A stretch of 64,000 nt of DNA from Streptomyces qaidamensis (GTDB taxonomy: Bacteria > Actinomycetota > Actinomycetes > Streptomycetales > Streptomycetaceae). The notes beneath the pieces are model-generated. The model was not told the origin of the DNA. It saw nothing but the letters and a program-made list of their open reading frames with translations, and did no database searches. The translations under genes were made by a program, and so were the position numbers. Of the stretch, positions 33,413 to 41,814 are shown piece after piece. Positions within the stretch are counted from its first letter, which is position 1; the number at the start of each line of letters is the position of its first letter. The stretch lies in NCBI RefSeq assembly GCF_001611795.1, contig NZ_CP015098.1:5642001-5706000 (forward strand), given 5' to 3'.

Positions 33413-34171
33413 CTATCGCCGAGAAGGGCTGAACCCCGCAGCCAACGGCATCCGCAACCCCAAGGGCGGCGGCGCCGCGAACGCGTCCCGCACGGGCCGC
33501 GACACCACCCGCCCGAACAACGCCCCCATCACGAAGTCCTCGGCCAGCGCCAGCACTTCGTCCCGGTACTGATGCAACCCGTGCCCGTCCGCGTGCACTT
33601 CGAACCGGCACACGTCCCGGTTCGCCTTCTTCGCCCGCGCCGCCAGCCGGAACGACAGCTCGGGATCCGTCCGCCCGTCGTTCGTGCCGTGCACGATCAG
33701 CACCTGGCGCCCGACCAACTGCTTCACCGGTTCGGGTGGCACCGCGACGTCCTCCTCCGGCAGCCAGGGGGCGAGCGCCAGCACGGAGTTGACGGCGTCA
33801 TGGCCTCCCGCCCGCAGCCCCGCCCGGCCGCCCATCCCGAGACCCACGAGGCAGACCGGGACGTCCCCGTAGCGCCGTACGATCTCGTCGGCCGCCCAGG
33901 TGGCGTCCTGCGCGAGACGGGCCTCGCTGCCGTTCCATCCGCGGTAGCGGTAGTGCACCACGTGCGCGGCGAGACCCTCGTCCCGGCCGGCGCGGGCCAG
34001 CCGTCGCCCGACGGCGCGCATGGAGGCGGTCGCCAGCATGGGCGACGGTCTGCGGGCGGAGACCTCGTCACCGCCGGGGAGCAGCAGCACCGCGCCGCTC
34101 ACCGCCGTCGGCTGCGGACCGAGTGCCCTGCCCAGCCGGGCCCTGCGAACCGGCGTCGCTTGGTGTGCCAT
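33413..34171 (-). CDS. alpha/beta hydrolase-fold protein with altered nucleophile elbow
   Basis: 252 residues from ATG 34171. The fold is clear (AVLLLPGGDEVS, VVHYRYRGWNGSEA, VLIVHGTNDGRTDPE with the acid, FEVHADGHGLHQYRDE with the His). The nucleophile elbow reads VCLVGLGMGGRAGL, so the expected Ser in GxSxG is Gly. The DNA there reads CTCGGGATGGGC, so this is not a reading error of translation. Either the protein is not a Ser hydrolase or another residue serves. A frame beginning outside this start was not needed. It converges with the LysR gene. Confidence 0.8.
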   Translation of the reverse strand: MAHQATPVRRARLGRALGPQPTAVSGAVLLLPGGDEVSARRPSPMLATASMRAVGRRLARAGRDEGLAAHVVHYRYRGWNGSEARLAQDATWAADEIVRRYGDVPVCLVGLGMGGRAGLRAGGHDAVNSVLALAPWLPEEDVAVPPEPVKQLVGRQVLIVHGTNDGRTDPELSFRLAARAKKANRDVCRFEVHADGHGLHQYRDEVLALAEDFVMGALFGRVVSRPVRDAFAAPPPLGLRMPLAAGFSPSRR

Positions 34172-34267
34172 GACAGAACAGTGTCAGAAGCGCGGGTGTA
34201 CACGGCCCGTCCTCGGGGTCACCGTTACGTATCGACGAAAAAGTAAAGCAGCCGGGGGTCGCGCCCT

Positions 34268-34279
34268 CTACGCGCGTAG
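34268..34279 (+). promoter_or_regulatory. nucleoside-regulon operator (perfect palindrome) upstream of add
   Basis: CTACGCGCGTAG followed by TAGAGT at 34284-34289. The -10 hexamer ends six bases before ATG 34296, so the operator occupies the promoter spacer and the mRNA should start at or next to the start codon. Confidence 0.78.
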
Positions 34280-34295
34280 GAGTTAGAGTGCGGAA

Positions 34296-35453
34296 ATGAC
34301 GAGCCAGACCACCGCGAACACCCCGACATCGGACCAGATCCGCCGGGCGCCCAAGGTTCTGCTGCACGACCACCTCGACGGCGGTCTGCGCCCCGGCACC
34401 ATCGTCGAACTCGCCCGCGAGAACGGCTACACCCAACTCCCCGACACCGACCCCGAGAAGCTCGGCGTGTGGTTCCGCGAGGCCGCCGACTCCGGCTCCC
34501 TGGAGCGGTACCTGGAGACGTTCTCCCACACCGTCGGCGTCATGCAGACCCGCGACGCCCTGGTCCGGGTCGCCGCCGAGTGTGCCGAGGACCTGGCCGC
34601 CGACGGCGTCGTCTACGCCGAGGTGCGCTACGCCCCCGAGCAGCACCTGGAGGGCGGCCTCGGCCTCGAAGAGGTCGTCGAGGCCGTCAACGAGGGCTTC
34701 CGGGAAGGGGAACGGCGCGCCCGCGAGAACGGACAGCGCATCCGGGTCGGCGCGCTGCTCACCGCCATGCGGCACGCGGCACGCGCCCTGGAGATCGCCG
34801 AACTCGCCAACCGCCACCGCGATCTGGGAGTCGTCGGCTTCGACATCGCCGGTGCCGAGGCCGGCTACCCGCCCACCCGGCACCTCGACGCCTTCGAGTA
34901 CCTGAAGCGCGAGAACAACCACTTCACCATCCACGCCGGGGAGGCCTTCGGGCTGCCCTCCATCTGGCAGGCCCTGCAGTGGTGCGGCGCCGACCGGCTC
35001 GGGCACGGCGTGCGGATCATCGACGACATCCAGGTCCACGAGGACGGCCGGGTCGAACTGGGGCGGCTCGCCTCCTATGTCCGGGACAAGCGCATCCCGC
35101 TGGAGCTGTGCCCGAGCTCCAATCTCCAGACCGGGGCGGCGTCCTCGTACACCGAGCACCCCATCGGGCTGCTGCGCCGGCTGCACTTCCGGGCGACGGT
35201 CAACACGGACAACCGCCTGATGTCCCACACCAGCATGAGCCGGGAATTCGAGCACCTCGTCGAGGCATTCGGATACACGCTCGACGACATGCAGTGGTTC
35301 TCCGTCAATGCGATGAAATCAGCGTTCATTCCTTTCGATGAACGACTGGCCATGATCAATGACGTCATCAAGCCCGGATATGCCGAGCTGAAATCCGAAT
35401 GGCTGTTCCGTCAGACCGCTTCCACCAGCGGTTCTGCCGATTCCGAGGGCTGA
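34296..35453 (+). CDS. add: adenosine deaminase
   Basis: 385 residues from ATG 34296. Zinc and substrate residues are visible in LLHDHLDGGLRPG (HxH), FTIHAGEAFG, LGHGVRI and TVNTDNRLMS, the active-site order of adenosine deaminases. It converts adenosine and deoxyadenosine to inosine forms, which the purine nucleoside phosphorylase at 49062-49886 can split. There is no Shine-Dalgarno sequence; TAGAGT sits six bases before the ATG, so translation is probably leaderless. The CTACGCGCGTAG operator ties it to the nucleoside import operon. Confidence 0.95.
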   Translation: MTSQTTANTPTSDQIRRAPKVLLHDHLDGGLRPGTIVELARENGYTQLPDTDPEKLGVWFREAADSGSLERYLETFSHTVGVMQTRDALVRVAAECAEDLAADGVVYAEVRYAPEQHLEGGLGLEEVVEAVNEGFREGERRARENGQRIRVGALLTAMRHAARALEIAELANRHRDLGVVGFDIAGAEAGYPPTRHLDAFEYLKRENNHFTIHAGEAFGLPSIWQALQWCGADRLGHGVRIIDDIQVHEDGRVELGRLASYVRDKRIPLELCPSSNLQTGAASSYTEHPIGLLRRLHFRATVNTDNRLMSHTSMSREFEHLVEAFGYTLDDMQWFSVNAMKSAFIPFDERLAMINDVIKPGYAELKSEWLFRQTASTSGSADSEG

Positions 35454-35593
35454 TCCGGGGGTATTCGGCGCACTGTGGACGCGGACGGCGTTCACAATCC
35501 GTCCGCATTTCGATGTTTGCGGCGGGTGGCGCCCGGTGTTTACGGTCGTTGGACCGCTCACCCACCCCGTCATCCGTTACGAGGACGCATTTC

Positions 35594-35947
35594 ATGAAGC
35601 AGTCTGCTGCCAAGTCCCTCGGTGTCGCCGCTCTCGGTGCCGCTTTCGCCGCCACCGGTGCGGGCGCCGCCAACGCCGCCCCGGCCCTCCCGGACACCGC
35701 CCAGACGCTGGAGACCGTCACCGCGGCGCTCCCGGCGGAGCAGTTCTCCCAGACGCTGCCGGGCTCGGGTGAGGCGCTGGGTCAGGGGCAGACGGCGGCC
35801 GGCGCCGGTCTGGCCGCCGCCCAGCCGGTCGCCGAGCAGGTGCTCGCCAACGGCCCGACGGGCCCGGCCGCCAAGCTGCTGGGCGGCCTGCCGGTGCAGG
35901 GAATGCCCACCCACGGCCTGCCGGTGAACGGCGTGCCGGTCGGCTGA
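35594..35947 (+). CDS. small secreted protein of unknown function
   Basis: 117 residues from ATG 35594 with GAGG upstream. A Sec signal peptide ends near GAANAAPA (about residue 29). The mature part is Ala/Gly/Pro/Gln-rich without cysteines and ends in short repeats, LPVQGMPTHGLPVNGVPVG. A possible promoter, TTGCGG and TACGGT with an 18-base spacer, lies just upstream. It is similar in style to the secreted protein at 41815-42222 (small, TAxxL/Gxx-type repeats, no known domain). The role is unknown. Confidence 0.75.
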   Translation: MKQSAAKSLGVAALGAAFAATGAGAANAAPALPDTAQTLETVTAALPAEQFSQTLPGSGEALGQGQTAAGAGLAAAQPVAEQVLANGPTGPAAKLLGGLPVQGMPTHGLPVNGVPVG

Positions 35948-35972
35948 TCCTCCCGCCGAGGCGCACACACAC

Positions 35973-36011
35973 GCCGATGGGGCGCACCCGCACGGGGTGC
36001 GCCCCATCGGC
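35973..36011. terminator. bidirectional terminator between the secreted protein and PspC genes
   Basis: A 17-bp perfect stem, beginning GCCGATGGGGCGCACCC, closes a five-base loop between the two convergent genes. Confidence 0.88.
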
Positions 36012-36029
36012 GTTCTCACATCAGGGGGT

Positions 36030-36242
36030 TCACCAGGCTGTCTGGGTCTTGCCCTGCACCTTGTCCTCCGAGGGCAGCACGATCCACAGCGCGATGTACA
36101 GCAGGAACTGCGGGCCGGGCAGCAGGCACGAGACGAGGAAGATCACGCGCATCGTCGTCGCGGAGGTGCCGAAGCGCCGTGCCAGCGCGGCGCACACTCC
36201 GCCGATCATGCGGCCGTGGGTGGGGCGGGCGAGGCGGGACAT
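36030..36242 (-). CDS. PspC-domain membrane protein
   Basis: 70 residues from ATG 36242. The short PspC fold is present: RPTHGRMIGGVCAALARRFG then a hydrophobic MRVIFLVSCLLPGPQFLLYIALWIVLP segment that crosses the membrane. PspC proteins sense or respond to envelope stress. The frame continues upstream of the ATG, but those codons belong to other reading frames. It is convergent with the small secreted protein and downstream of a VanZ gene on the same strand. Confidence 0.85.
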   Translation of the reverse strand: MSRLARPTHGRMIGGVCAALARRFGTSATTMRVIFLVSCLLPGPQFLLYIALWIVLPSEDKVQGKTQTAW

Positions 36243-36307
36243 GTGCGACTCCTTCAACGTGGGTGTGCCTGGGGCTTCTCGTCCGAGTACCCCATCTGCA
36301 CTCCACG

Positions 36308-36892
36308 CTACGGAGACGAAGGGGGCAAAGCGTCGCTCCACGGGGCGATCCCGACCCTGGGAATCGTCGGGGTCCGACCCTGAGCCGGCTCCTCCGGGGG
36401 GAGGGGCGCACGCAGCACACGGGCGGCGGTACGGCGGCGCAGCCAGGAGCGGCCCGCCGGGACCAGCGCGAGATGCGCGAGGGCCACGCCCACGGTGTTC
36501 AGGAACAGCGAGTCGACGTCGACGACCTGACCGGGCACACCGGTCTGCAGCAGCTCGATGCCCCAGGACAGCAGGGCGCCGGCCGCGACGGTGCGCAGCA
36601 GGGACGCCAGCGGCGAGACGACCAGCCTGCCGCTCACCATCGGCAGCAGCACGCCCAGCGGGGCGAGCAGCGCCAGCCCCTCGCCGATCCGACGGGCCGC
36701 CGCGGGCCAGCCCAGGGCGAGATCGGCCCGGATACCGGCGAACGGCCGCAGATTGGCGGGCATCACCCAGGGCACGTCCAGCGGCCGCAGTGTGAACCAG
36801 GCGACGAACGCGAGGTGGGCGACGAGGAGGACACCTCCTGTCACACGGATGCGGAACGCGGCGCTGCCGCCGATGGAGCCTTGACGCTGCAC
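36308..36892 (-). CDS. VanZ family membrane protein
   Basis: 194 residues from ATG 36892. The VanZ-like domain has about four membrane segments and the typical LRPFAGI, LLAPLGVLLPMV, SWGIELLQT and VVDVDSLFLNTVGVALAHL motifs. VanZ relatives alter resistance to glycopeptides or other envelope-active compounds; the role in streptomycetes is unclear. The C-terminus is a Pro-rich tail. It precedes PspC on the same strand by about 65 bases. Confidence 0.88.
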   Translation of the reverse strand: MQRQGSIGGSAAFRIRVTGGVLLVAHLAFVAWFTLRPLDVPWVMPANLRPFAGIRADLALGWPAAARRIGEGLALLAPLGVLLPMVSGRLVVSPLASLLRTVAAGALLSWGIELLQTGVPGQVVDVDSLFLNTVGVALAHLALVPAGRSWLRRRTAARVLRAPLPPEEPAQGRTPTIPRVGIAPWSDALPPSSP

Positions 36893-36977
36893 GCCCCCCT
36901 AGACGCGGCCTCCGGCAGGATCGGTTCCGGGAGGGGCCCCGACAGGCCTGTGAGGCATGCGCCACAACCCGGCCGGG

Positions 36978-37598
36978 TCACTCCCCGGCCACGCCCTTGG
37001 ACGGCGGTTCCGTGCTGCCAGGCCGGGCCCGCACCTCATGCGTGCACTCGTAGCGGCGCGGTGCCTCGGTGCCGGGCCCGCCCAGGACCACCGAGCCGTC
37101 CCCCTCGGCCGCCGCCGAGTCGGAGAAGGTGCAGACGATCTGCGCCAGGGCGTACGAGGTGAGTCCGGCCGGGGTCGTGCTCAGCCGCAGCGTGTCCTCC
37201 GGGTCGCCGGGGCGCGGCCCGCCGACGGTGATGCCGTCGCGGACGGCCGTGCTGTAGCCGGCTTCCTTCTCGGCGGCCGACGGCGGTGTGGCGAGCTGGT
37301 CCAGCAGGCCCTGCGCGACGAGCATGCGCCGCTCGGAGTCGGCCGCGCCGTCCGGGACCCGCACGGTCCGGTCGACGGTCACCAGCGCGGACCCGCACAG
37401 CAGGAACACCTGCACCGACAGCCCCCGGGCCGCCTGCGTCGAGACGTCCGGCTCGGAGAGCGAGCACTGCACCCGCGAGGGCGCGGGCCCGAAGTTCGTC
37501 GGCACCTCCGTGGCCCGGATCCCGCAGCCGGCCAGCAGCACGGCGAGCGCCGGAACGGCCAGCAGACGGGGCACGGCCGTGAGACGGGCGGTCATCAT
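36978..37598 (-). CDS. lipoprotein encoded with AfsQ1/AfsQ2
   Basis: 206 residues from ATG 37598; a second ATG at 37595 is equally placed. The lipobox is LLAGCGI near residue 25. The mature domain has conserved Cys in QCSLSE, FLLCGSA, IVCTFS and YECTHE, so disulfides are likely, and otherwise no known domain. The start overlaps the stop of the sensor kinase gene, so it is cotranslated with AfsQ2 and may act as an outside partner of the kinase. This gene order is conserved in S. coelicolor as I recall. Confidence 0.85.
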   Translation of the reverse strand: MMTARLTAVPRLLAVPALAVLLAGCGIRATEVPTNFGPAPSRVQCSLSEPDVSTQAARGLSVQVFLLCGSALVTVDRTVRVPDGAADSERRMLVAQGLLDQLATPPSAAEKEAGYSTAVRDGITVGGPRPGDPEDTLRLSTTPAGLTSYALAQIVCTFSDSAAAEGDGSVVLGGPGTEAPRRYECTHEVRARPGSTEPPSKGVAGE

Positions 37599-39199
37599 GC
37601 GTCCCCCTTCGAGTCCTCGCCCTGGGGGCGGGAGGTGTCGCTCTCGGGCCTCAGCCCGTCCTCGGCGGGCTGCTCCTCCGCGGGGGACGTGCCGCGCGGG
37701 AGCCGCAGGGTGAACACCGCGCCGGAATCGGGCGAGTTGGCCGCGGTGATCTCGCCGCCGTGGATGTGGGCGTTCTCCAGCGCGATGGACAGACCCAGGC
37801 CGCTGCCCTCGGAACGCGGCCGGGAGGCGCTGGCCTTGTAGAAGCGGTCGAAGACGTGCGGCAGGACGTCCTCCGGGATGCCCGGCCCGTGGTCCTGCAC
37901 CTCGATGACGATCGAGTCGTCCGCCTCCCGCACCGACACCCGCACCGGGGAGCCACCGTGCTTGAGCGCGTTGCCGATGAGGTTGGCCAGGATGACGTCC
38001 AGGCGGCGCGGATCCAGCCGGGCGTGCAGACCGCGCTCGGCGTCCAGCTCGACCGCGTCCAGCCAGGCCCGGGCGTCGATGCAGGCGGTGATCTGGTCGG
38101 CGAGGTCGACGTCGTCCAGCACGAGCCGGGCGGTGCCCGCGTCGAAGCGGGTGACCTCCATCAGGTTCTCGACCAGGTCGTTCAGCCGCCGCGTCTCGCT
38201 CACCACCAGCCGGACGGCGGGCTCGATCATCGGGTCCATGCTGCCGGTCTCCGCCTCCAGCTCCTCCTCCAGCACCTCCGTGACGGCGGTGATGGCGGTG
38301 AGCGGCGTGCGCAGCTCATGGCTCATGTCGGCCACGAACCGCCGGGACGCCTCGTCCCGGGCGGCCATGTCGGCGACCCGCTTCTCCAGCGCCTCGGCCG
38401 CGTTGTTGAACGTCCGGGACAGATCGGCGAGTTCATCGGTCCCCGACACCCGCAGCCGGGTGTCCAGCTTGCCCTCGCCGAGCCGCCGCGCGGCCGCCCC
38501 GAGCCGCTGCACCGGCTTCAGCACGGTCGTCGCCGCGGCCTGCGCGAGCAGCGCCGAGCCGATCAGCGCGAGGCCCGTGGCGATGCCCAGCGACCAGGCC
38601 AATGAGTTGAGGTCCTTCGCCTCCGGCTCCAGCGACTTGAGCATGTAACCGGTCGGCCCGCCGCCGATCACGCGCGTACCGGCCACCAGGTACGGCGTGT
38701 CGTGGTCGACTATCCGCTGCCAGTACAGGTGGTACGGCTGCTTGTTGCCTGCGTCGACCTTCTGCGCCTTGTTCACGGCCGTACGCAGCGAGACCGGCAC
38801 GTCGCCCAGCGAGAAGCCGCTCAGGCCGCCGGAGCTGCCGTAGACGGTCCGGCCCGCGGTGTCGCGGCCGACCAGCAGCACACTGAAGCGCTGGTCGCTG
38901 CCCGCCATCTGGCCCGCGGTGTGCTGCAGCTCGTCCTGCGTCGGACGCTCGGGCAGCGCGGCCGCCCGGTTCTGCATCTCCTGTTCGAAGTCGCGCAGCA
39001 CGGCGTCCTGGGTGCGGGTGAGCACGGCCTCGCGGTTGAGCCAGTACGCGATCGCGGACGCGGACACGGCGGCCGTCAGGGCCACCAGGCCGAAGACGAC
39101 GACCAGCCGCAGCCGCAGGCTGGTGAAGCGCAGCCGCGACAGAACTCCCTTGCGCGCCCCGGTCCAGCCGCGGGCCCCCCCTTGGTGCGCCTGGGTCAC
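37595..39199 (-). CDS. afsQ2: sensor histidine kinase AfsQ2
   Basis: 534 residues from GTG 39199, which overlaps the AfsQ1 stop. One membrane segment near residues 30-50 and another near 190-210 flank an outside sensor of about 140 residues. HAMP follows, then the His box MSHELRTPLTA, the N box LANLIGNALKHGG, the G1 box HGPGIPEDVLPHVFDRF and G2 GSGLGLSI. The kinase responds to nutrient imbalance in S. coelicolor, where AfsQ1/Q2 controls antibiotic production and nitrogen genes. A longer open frame to 39685 would cover the regulator gene and is not used. Confidence 0.93.
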   Translation of the reverse strand: MTQAHQGGARGWTGARKGVLSRLRFTSLRLRLVVVFGLVALTAAVSASAIAYWLNREAVLTRTQDAVLRDFEQEMQNRAAALPERPTQDELQHTAGQMAGSDQRFSVLLVGRDTAGRTVYGSSGGLSGFSLGDVPVSLRTAVNKAQKVDAGNKQPYHLYWQRIVDHDTPYLVAGTRVIGGGPTGYMLKSLEPEAKDLNSLAWSLGIATGLALIGSALLAQAAATTVLKPVQRLGAAARRLGEGKLDTRLRVSGTDELADLSRTFNNAAEALEKRVADMAARDEASRRFVADMSHELRTPLTAITAVTEVLEEELEAETGSMDPMIEPAVRLVVSETRRLNDLVENLMEVTRFDAGTARLVLDDVDLADQITACIDARAWLDAVELDAERGLHARLDPRRLDVILANLIGNALKHGGSPVRVSVREADDSIVIEVQDHGPGIPEDVLPHVFDRFYKASASRPRSEGSGLGLSIALENAHIHGGEITAANSPDSGAVFTLRLPRGTSPAEEQPAEDGLRPESDTSRPQGEDSKGDA

Positions 39200-39873
39200 T
39201 GAGGCGCGTCCAGCCGGTAGCCGACACCGCGCACGGTACGGATCAGCGTCGGGGACGACGGCACGTCCTCGACCTTGGCGCGCAGCCGCTGGACACACGC
39301 GTCCACGAGCCGCGAGTCGCCCAGGTAGTCGTGCTCCCACACCAGCCGCAGCAGCTGCTGCCGGGACAGCGCCTGGCCCGGCCGCCGGCTCAGCTCCAGC
39401 AGCAGCCGCAGCTCGGTCGGCGTCAGCTGGAGGTCCTCGCCGTTCTTCGTCACGGTCATCGCCGAGCGGTCGATGACGAGGCTGCCGAAGCTCGCCGCGT
39501 CGTTCGACTCCCGCTCGCCGCGCCGCAGCACGGCCCGGATCCGGGCGTCCAGCACCCGTCCCTGCACCGGTTTGACGACATAGTCGTCGGCGCCGGACTC
39601 CAGTCCGACGACCACGTCGATGTCGTCGCTGCGCGCGGTCAGCAGGATGATCGGCAACTGGTCCGTGCGCCGGATGCGCCGGCACACCTCGAACCCGTCG
39701 ATGCCGGGCAGCATCACGTCCAGCACGATCAGATCCGGCCGCTGCTCGCGAAGGAGCTTCAGACCGTCCTCACCGCTGGCAGCGGTCGCCACGCGGTGGC
39801 CCTGGCGCGTCAGTGAGAGCTCCAGGGCCGTCCGGATGGCGTCGTCGTCCTCGATCAGCAACAGGGAAGGCAC
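39196..39873 (-). CDS. afsQ1: response regulator AfsQ1
   Basis: 225 residues from GTG 39873, the length of S. coelicolor AfsQ1. The receiver has EDD near the start, the phosphoacceptor D52 in VLDVMLPG, LLTARS and VVKP. The C-terminal OmpR-type winged helix has LTPTELRLLLELSRRPG and LIRTVRGVGYRLD. It activates sigQ and influences antibiotic genes in S. coelicolor. The 238-base gap to the divergent sigQ contains a GTGAC-N6-GTGAC site. The stop overlaps the AfsQ2 start. Confidence 0.94.
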   Translation of the reverse strand: MPSLLLIEDDDAIRTALELSLTRQGHRVATAASGEDGLKLLREQRPDLIVLDVMLPGIDGFEVCRRIRRTDQLPIILLTARSDDIDVVVGLESGADDYVVKPVQGRVLDARIRAVLRRGERESNDAASFGSLVIDRSAMTVTKNGEDLQLTPTELRLLLELSRRPGQALSRQQLLRLVWEHDYLGDSRLVDACVQRLRAKVEDVPSSPTLIRTVRGVGYRLDAPQ

Positions 39874-39985
39874 GCGCTCATTCTGGCCCATGAGGGGGTC
39901 GGGGTTCGACCGGTGGGGCCCACTCGGTGCGGCCGGTACCGCCGACGCGTGTGTGCGACCTGTGGACGACCTGTGGCCGGCCCCT

Positions 39986-40001
39986 GTGACAGGTCTGTGA
40001 C
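39986..40001. promoter_or_regulatory. AfsQ1-type binding site between afsQ1 and sigQ
   Basis: GTGAC, six bases (AGGTCT), GTGAC: an exact GTnAC-N6-GTnAC direct repeat, the motif reported for S. coelicolor AfsQ1. It lies 113 bases after the afsQ1 start and 110 bases before the sigQ ATG, so it can serve both promoters. Confidence 0.75.
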
Positions 40002-40111
40002 AGTCGGCGGACACGGCCATGAAAGTGCCGCGGCAAGCTTTTCGGCACAGGCAAGGAAGCCCGCCCGAACAGGCGGGCCGCACACCGGAAGTCCACGACG
40101 GGGGGCGCGAG

Positions 40112-40867
40112 ATGAACACGCTGCACGGCATCAGCACCAGCGCAGTTGTCACGCGTCTGCACGACGTGCACAGGGGTTCCGAGAAGTCCGGTGCCGTGAG
40201 CGGGCGGGGGTGCGCTCGCGGCGCCGGGCGTCAGCACACCGCGTTCATGACGGTGGTTGACGCACCCACGGGGGAGAGCAAGGGGACGGGGGCGGCTCAC
40301 GGGGGGGCCGCGTACGGGGAGGGCTCGGGGGAGCGCCGCTCGCTGTCGGAGGCGGAGTTCACCGCCTACGTCCAGGAGCGCCGCGCCTCCCTGTACGCAA
40401 CCGCCTACCACCTCACCGGCGACCGCTTCGAGGCCGAGGACCTGCTGCAGAGCGCGCTGTTCTCGACCTACCGGGCGTGGGACCGGATCAGCGACAAGGC
40501 CGCGGTCGGGGGCTACCTCCGCCGCACCATGACGAACCTGCACATCAGCGCCTGGCGGCGCCGCAAGCTCAACGAGTACCCGACCGAGGAACTGCCGGAG
40601 ACGCCCGGCGACACGGACGCGATGCGCGGCACCGAGCTGCGCGCCGTCCTGTGGCAGGCGCTGGCCCGGCTTCCCGAACTCCAGCGCACCATGCTGGTCC
40701 TGCGCTACTACGAGGGCCGCACGGATCCGGAGATCGCGGAGATCCTCGACATCAGTGTCGGCACGGTGAAGTCCAGCATCTGGCGGTCGCTCCGCCGGCT
40801 GCGCGAGGACGAGGTCCTCAGCTTCGGCCGTGACGAGGAGGACGCCTTCGGCGAGCTCGTCGCCTGA
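40112..40867 (+). CDS. sigQ: SigE-family sigma factor SigQ
   Basis: 251 residues from ATG 40112; a further ATG at 40248 gives a shorter form that still contains both sigma regions. Region 2 is YATAYHLTGDRFEAEDLLQSAL, RAWDRISDKAAVGGYLRRTM; region 4 is RLPELQRTMLVLRYYEGRTD, SVGTVKSSIWRSLRRLRED. The family (SigE-like in Streptomyces annotations) includes S. coelicolor SigQ, which antagonises AfsQ1/Q2 effects on antibiotics. The first 70 residues are Gly/Arg-rich and not part of the sigma fold. A strong terminator follows. Confidence 0.9.
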   Translation: MNTLHGISTSAVVTRLHDVHRGSEKSGAVSGRGCARGAGRQHTAFMTVVDAPTGESKGTGAAHGGAAYGEGSGERRSLSEAEFTAYVQERRASLYATAYHLTGDRFEAEDLLQSALFSTYRAWDRISDKAAVGGYLRRTMTNLHISAWRRRKLNEYPTEELPETPGDTDAMRGTELRAVLWQALARLPELQRTMLVLRYYEGRTDPEIAEILDISVGTVKSSIWRSLRRLREDEVLSFGRDEEDAFGELVA

Positions 40868-40976
40868 AGGTCGGGGGGGAGCACCACAAGGGGGCCCACG
40901 GGGGAACCGTACGGACGCTGGGGGGCGTCTTCGCGGGAGAGTGGGGACTCGGGGGAGCACCACGGGGGAGCACAGG

Positions 40977-41015
40977 AGCGGGACTGGAGGGCCGGGGGGT
41001 CCGTCCAGTCCCGCT
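40977..41015. terminator. terminator between sigQ and the convergent kinase gene
   Basis: AGCGGGACTGGA pairs with TCCAGTCCCGCT around a 15-base loop and is followed by TTCCTTTG. Confidence 0.85.
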
Positions 41016-41053
41016 TTCCTTTGTGCTCCGGCCTCCTGGGGCCAAGCCGCGGG

Positions 41054-41689
41054 CTAGGCCGCCGTACGGAGGCTCGCGCACCGGCCTGCCGCCGCTGCGG
41101 CCAGCCGGCCCATCGCCTCGTCGCGGTCGCATGCGTGCGCGCCCAGTGCCGTCTGACGGGCGACGATCGTGCGCTCCTCCCGCATCAGGCGCCAGCCGCG
41201 GCGCAGCAGGAACGGCACCGACTTGCGGCCCTCCTTCAGATCCCGCAGGAAGCGGCGGCGGAACGTCTTCACCGGGCCGCGGCTCAGGCACAGCGCGTCG
41301 GCCAGGACACCGAGTTCACGGCAGCGCGTGACGACCTCCGCGGCGAAGATGCCCTCCGCGATGAACAGCGGGGTCCGTCCGATGTCGACCGTCTCCGCGC
41401 CGGTGCGGGCGCTGAGCGAGATGTCGTAGACGGGAACGTCCGTACGGCCCGTGCGGCACAGCCGGGTGATCGCGGCCACGGCCGTGTCCGCGTCCCACGA
41501 GTCCGGATGGTCCCAGTCGATGTCGGAGCTCTCCGGCACGAGTGGCAGTGTCGGGTCGTCGCCCTCCTTGTAGAAGTCGTCGAGCCGCAGCACCGGGAGG
41601 CCGGAGCGGGCCGCGAGGAGGGACTTGCCGGAGCCGGAAGGGCCGCAGAGCAGCACGACTCGCGTCGATATGGGCAGTGGAGAACTCAC
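41054..41689 (-). CDS. uridine kinase-like P-loop protein
   Basis: 211 residues from GTG 41689. The Walker A is VLLCGPSGSGKSLLA, followed by LRLDDFYKEGDDPTLPLV, as in uridine/pantothenate-type kinases, then DWDHPDSWD and RTPLFIAEGIFAAEV. The C-terminal part has RDLKEGRKSVPFLLRRGWRL. It probably phosphorylates uridine or a related nucleoside. A longer frame to 41758 is rejected because it passes into the control region. A partial CTACGCGCGT-like site lies about 57 bases upstream. Confidence 0.8.
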   Translation of the reverse strand: MSSPLPISTRVVLLCGPSGSGKSLLAARSGLPVLRLDDFYKEGDDPTLPLVPESSDIDWDHPDSWDADTAVAAITRLCRTGRTDVPVYDISLSARTGAETVDIGRTPLFIAEGIFAAEVVTRCRELGVLADALCLSRGPVKTFRRRFLRDLKEGRKSVPFLLRRGWRLMREERTIVARQTALGAHACDRDEAMGRLAAAAAGRCASLRTAA

Positions 41690-41742
41690 GGGACACCAGT
41701 GTGAGGCATCCACCGGGGGCCGTACGACCCCGCGGGTCGCCT

Positions 41743-41772
41743 TTGATACGCGCGTCACACCTCAACTACCCT
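41743..41772 (+). promoter_or_regulatory. candidate promoter of the secreted-protein gene
   Basis: TTGATA (41743-41748), an 18-base spacer and TACCCT (41767-41772). The predicted start is about 36 bases before ATG 41815. Confidence 0.5.
41746..41757. promoter_or_regulatory. partial nucleoside-operator-like site between the kinase and secreted-protein genes
   Basis: ATACGCGCGTCA shares TACGCGCGT with the full palindrome. It overlaps the predicted promoter of the divergent secreted-protein gene and lies upstream of the uridine kinase-like gene. The mismatch on both sides makes the assignment weak. Confidence 0.35.
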
Positions 41773-41814
41773 CGGTCCCGTCCTGATTACTCAGTGCATC
41801 AGAAGGTGGCAGTC

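Noticed and set aside
38668..38680. ACGCGCGTACC resembling the nucleoside operator
   Set aside because: It lies inside the afsQ2 coding sequence, lacks the CT/AG ends and is not near a promoter.
39200..39685. Longer N-terminus for AfsQ2
   Set aside because: The extra frame lies opposite nothing but runs through the AfsQ1 gene in another frame on the same strand and gives Arg/Ala-rich sequence unlike kinases.
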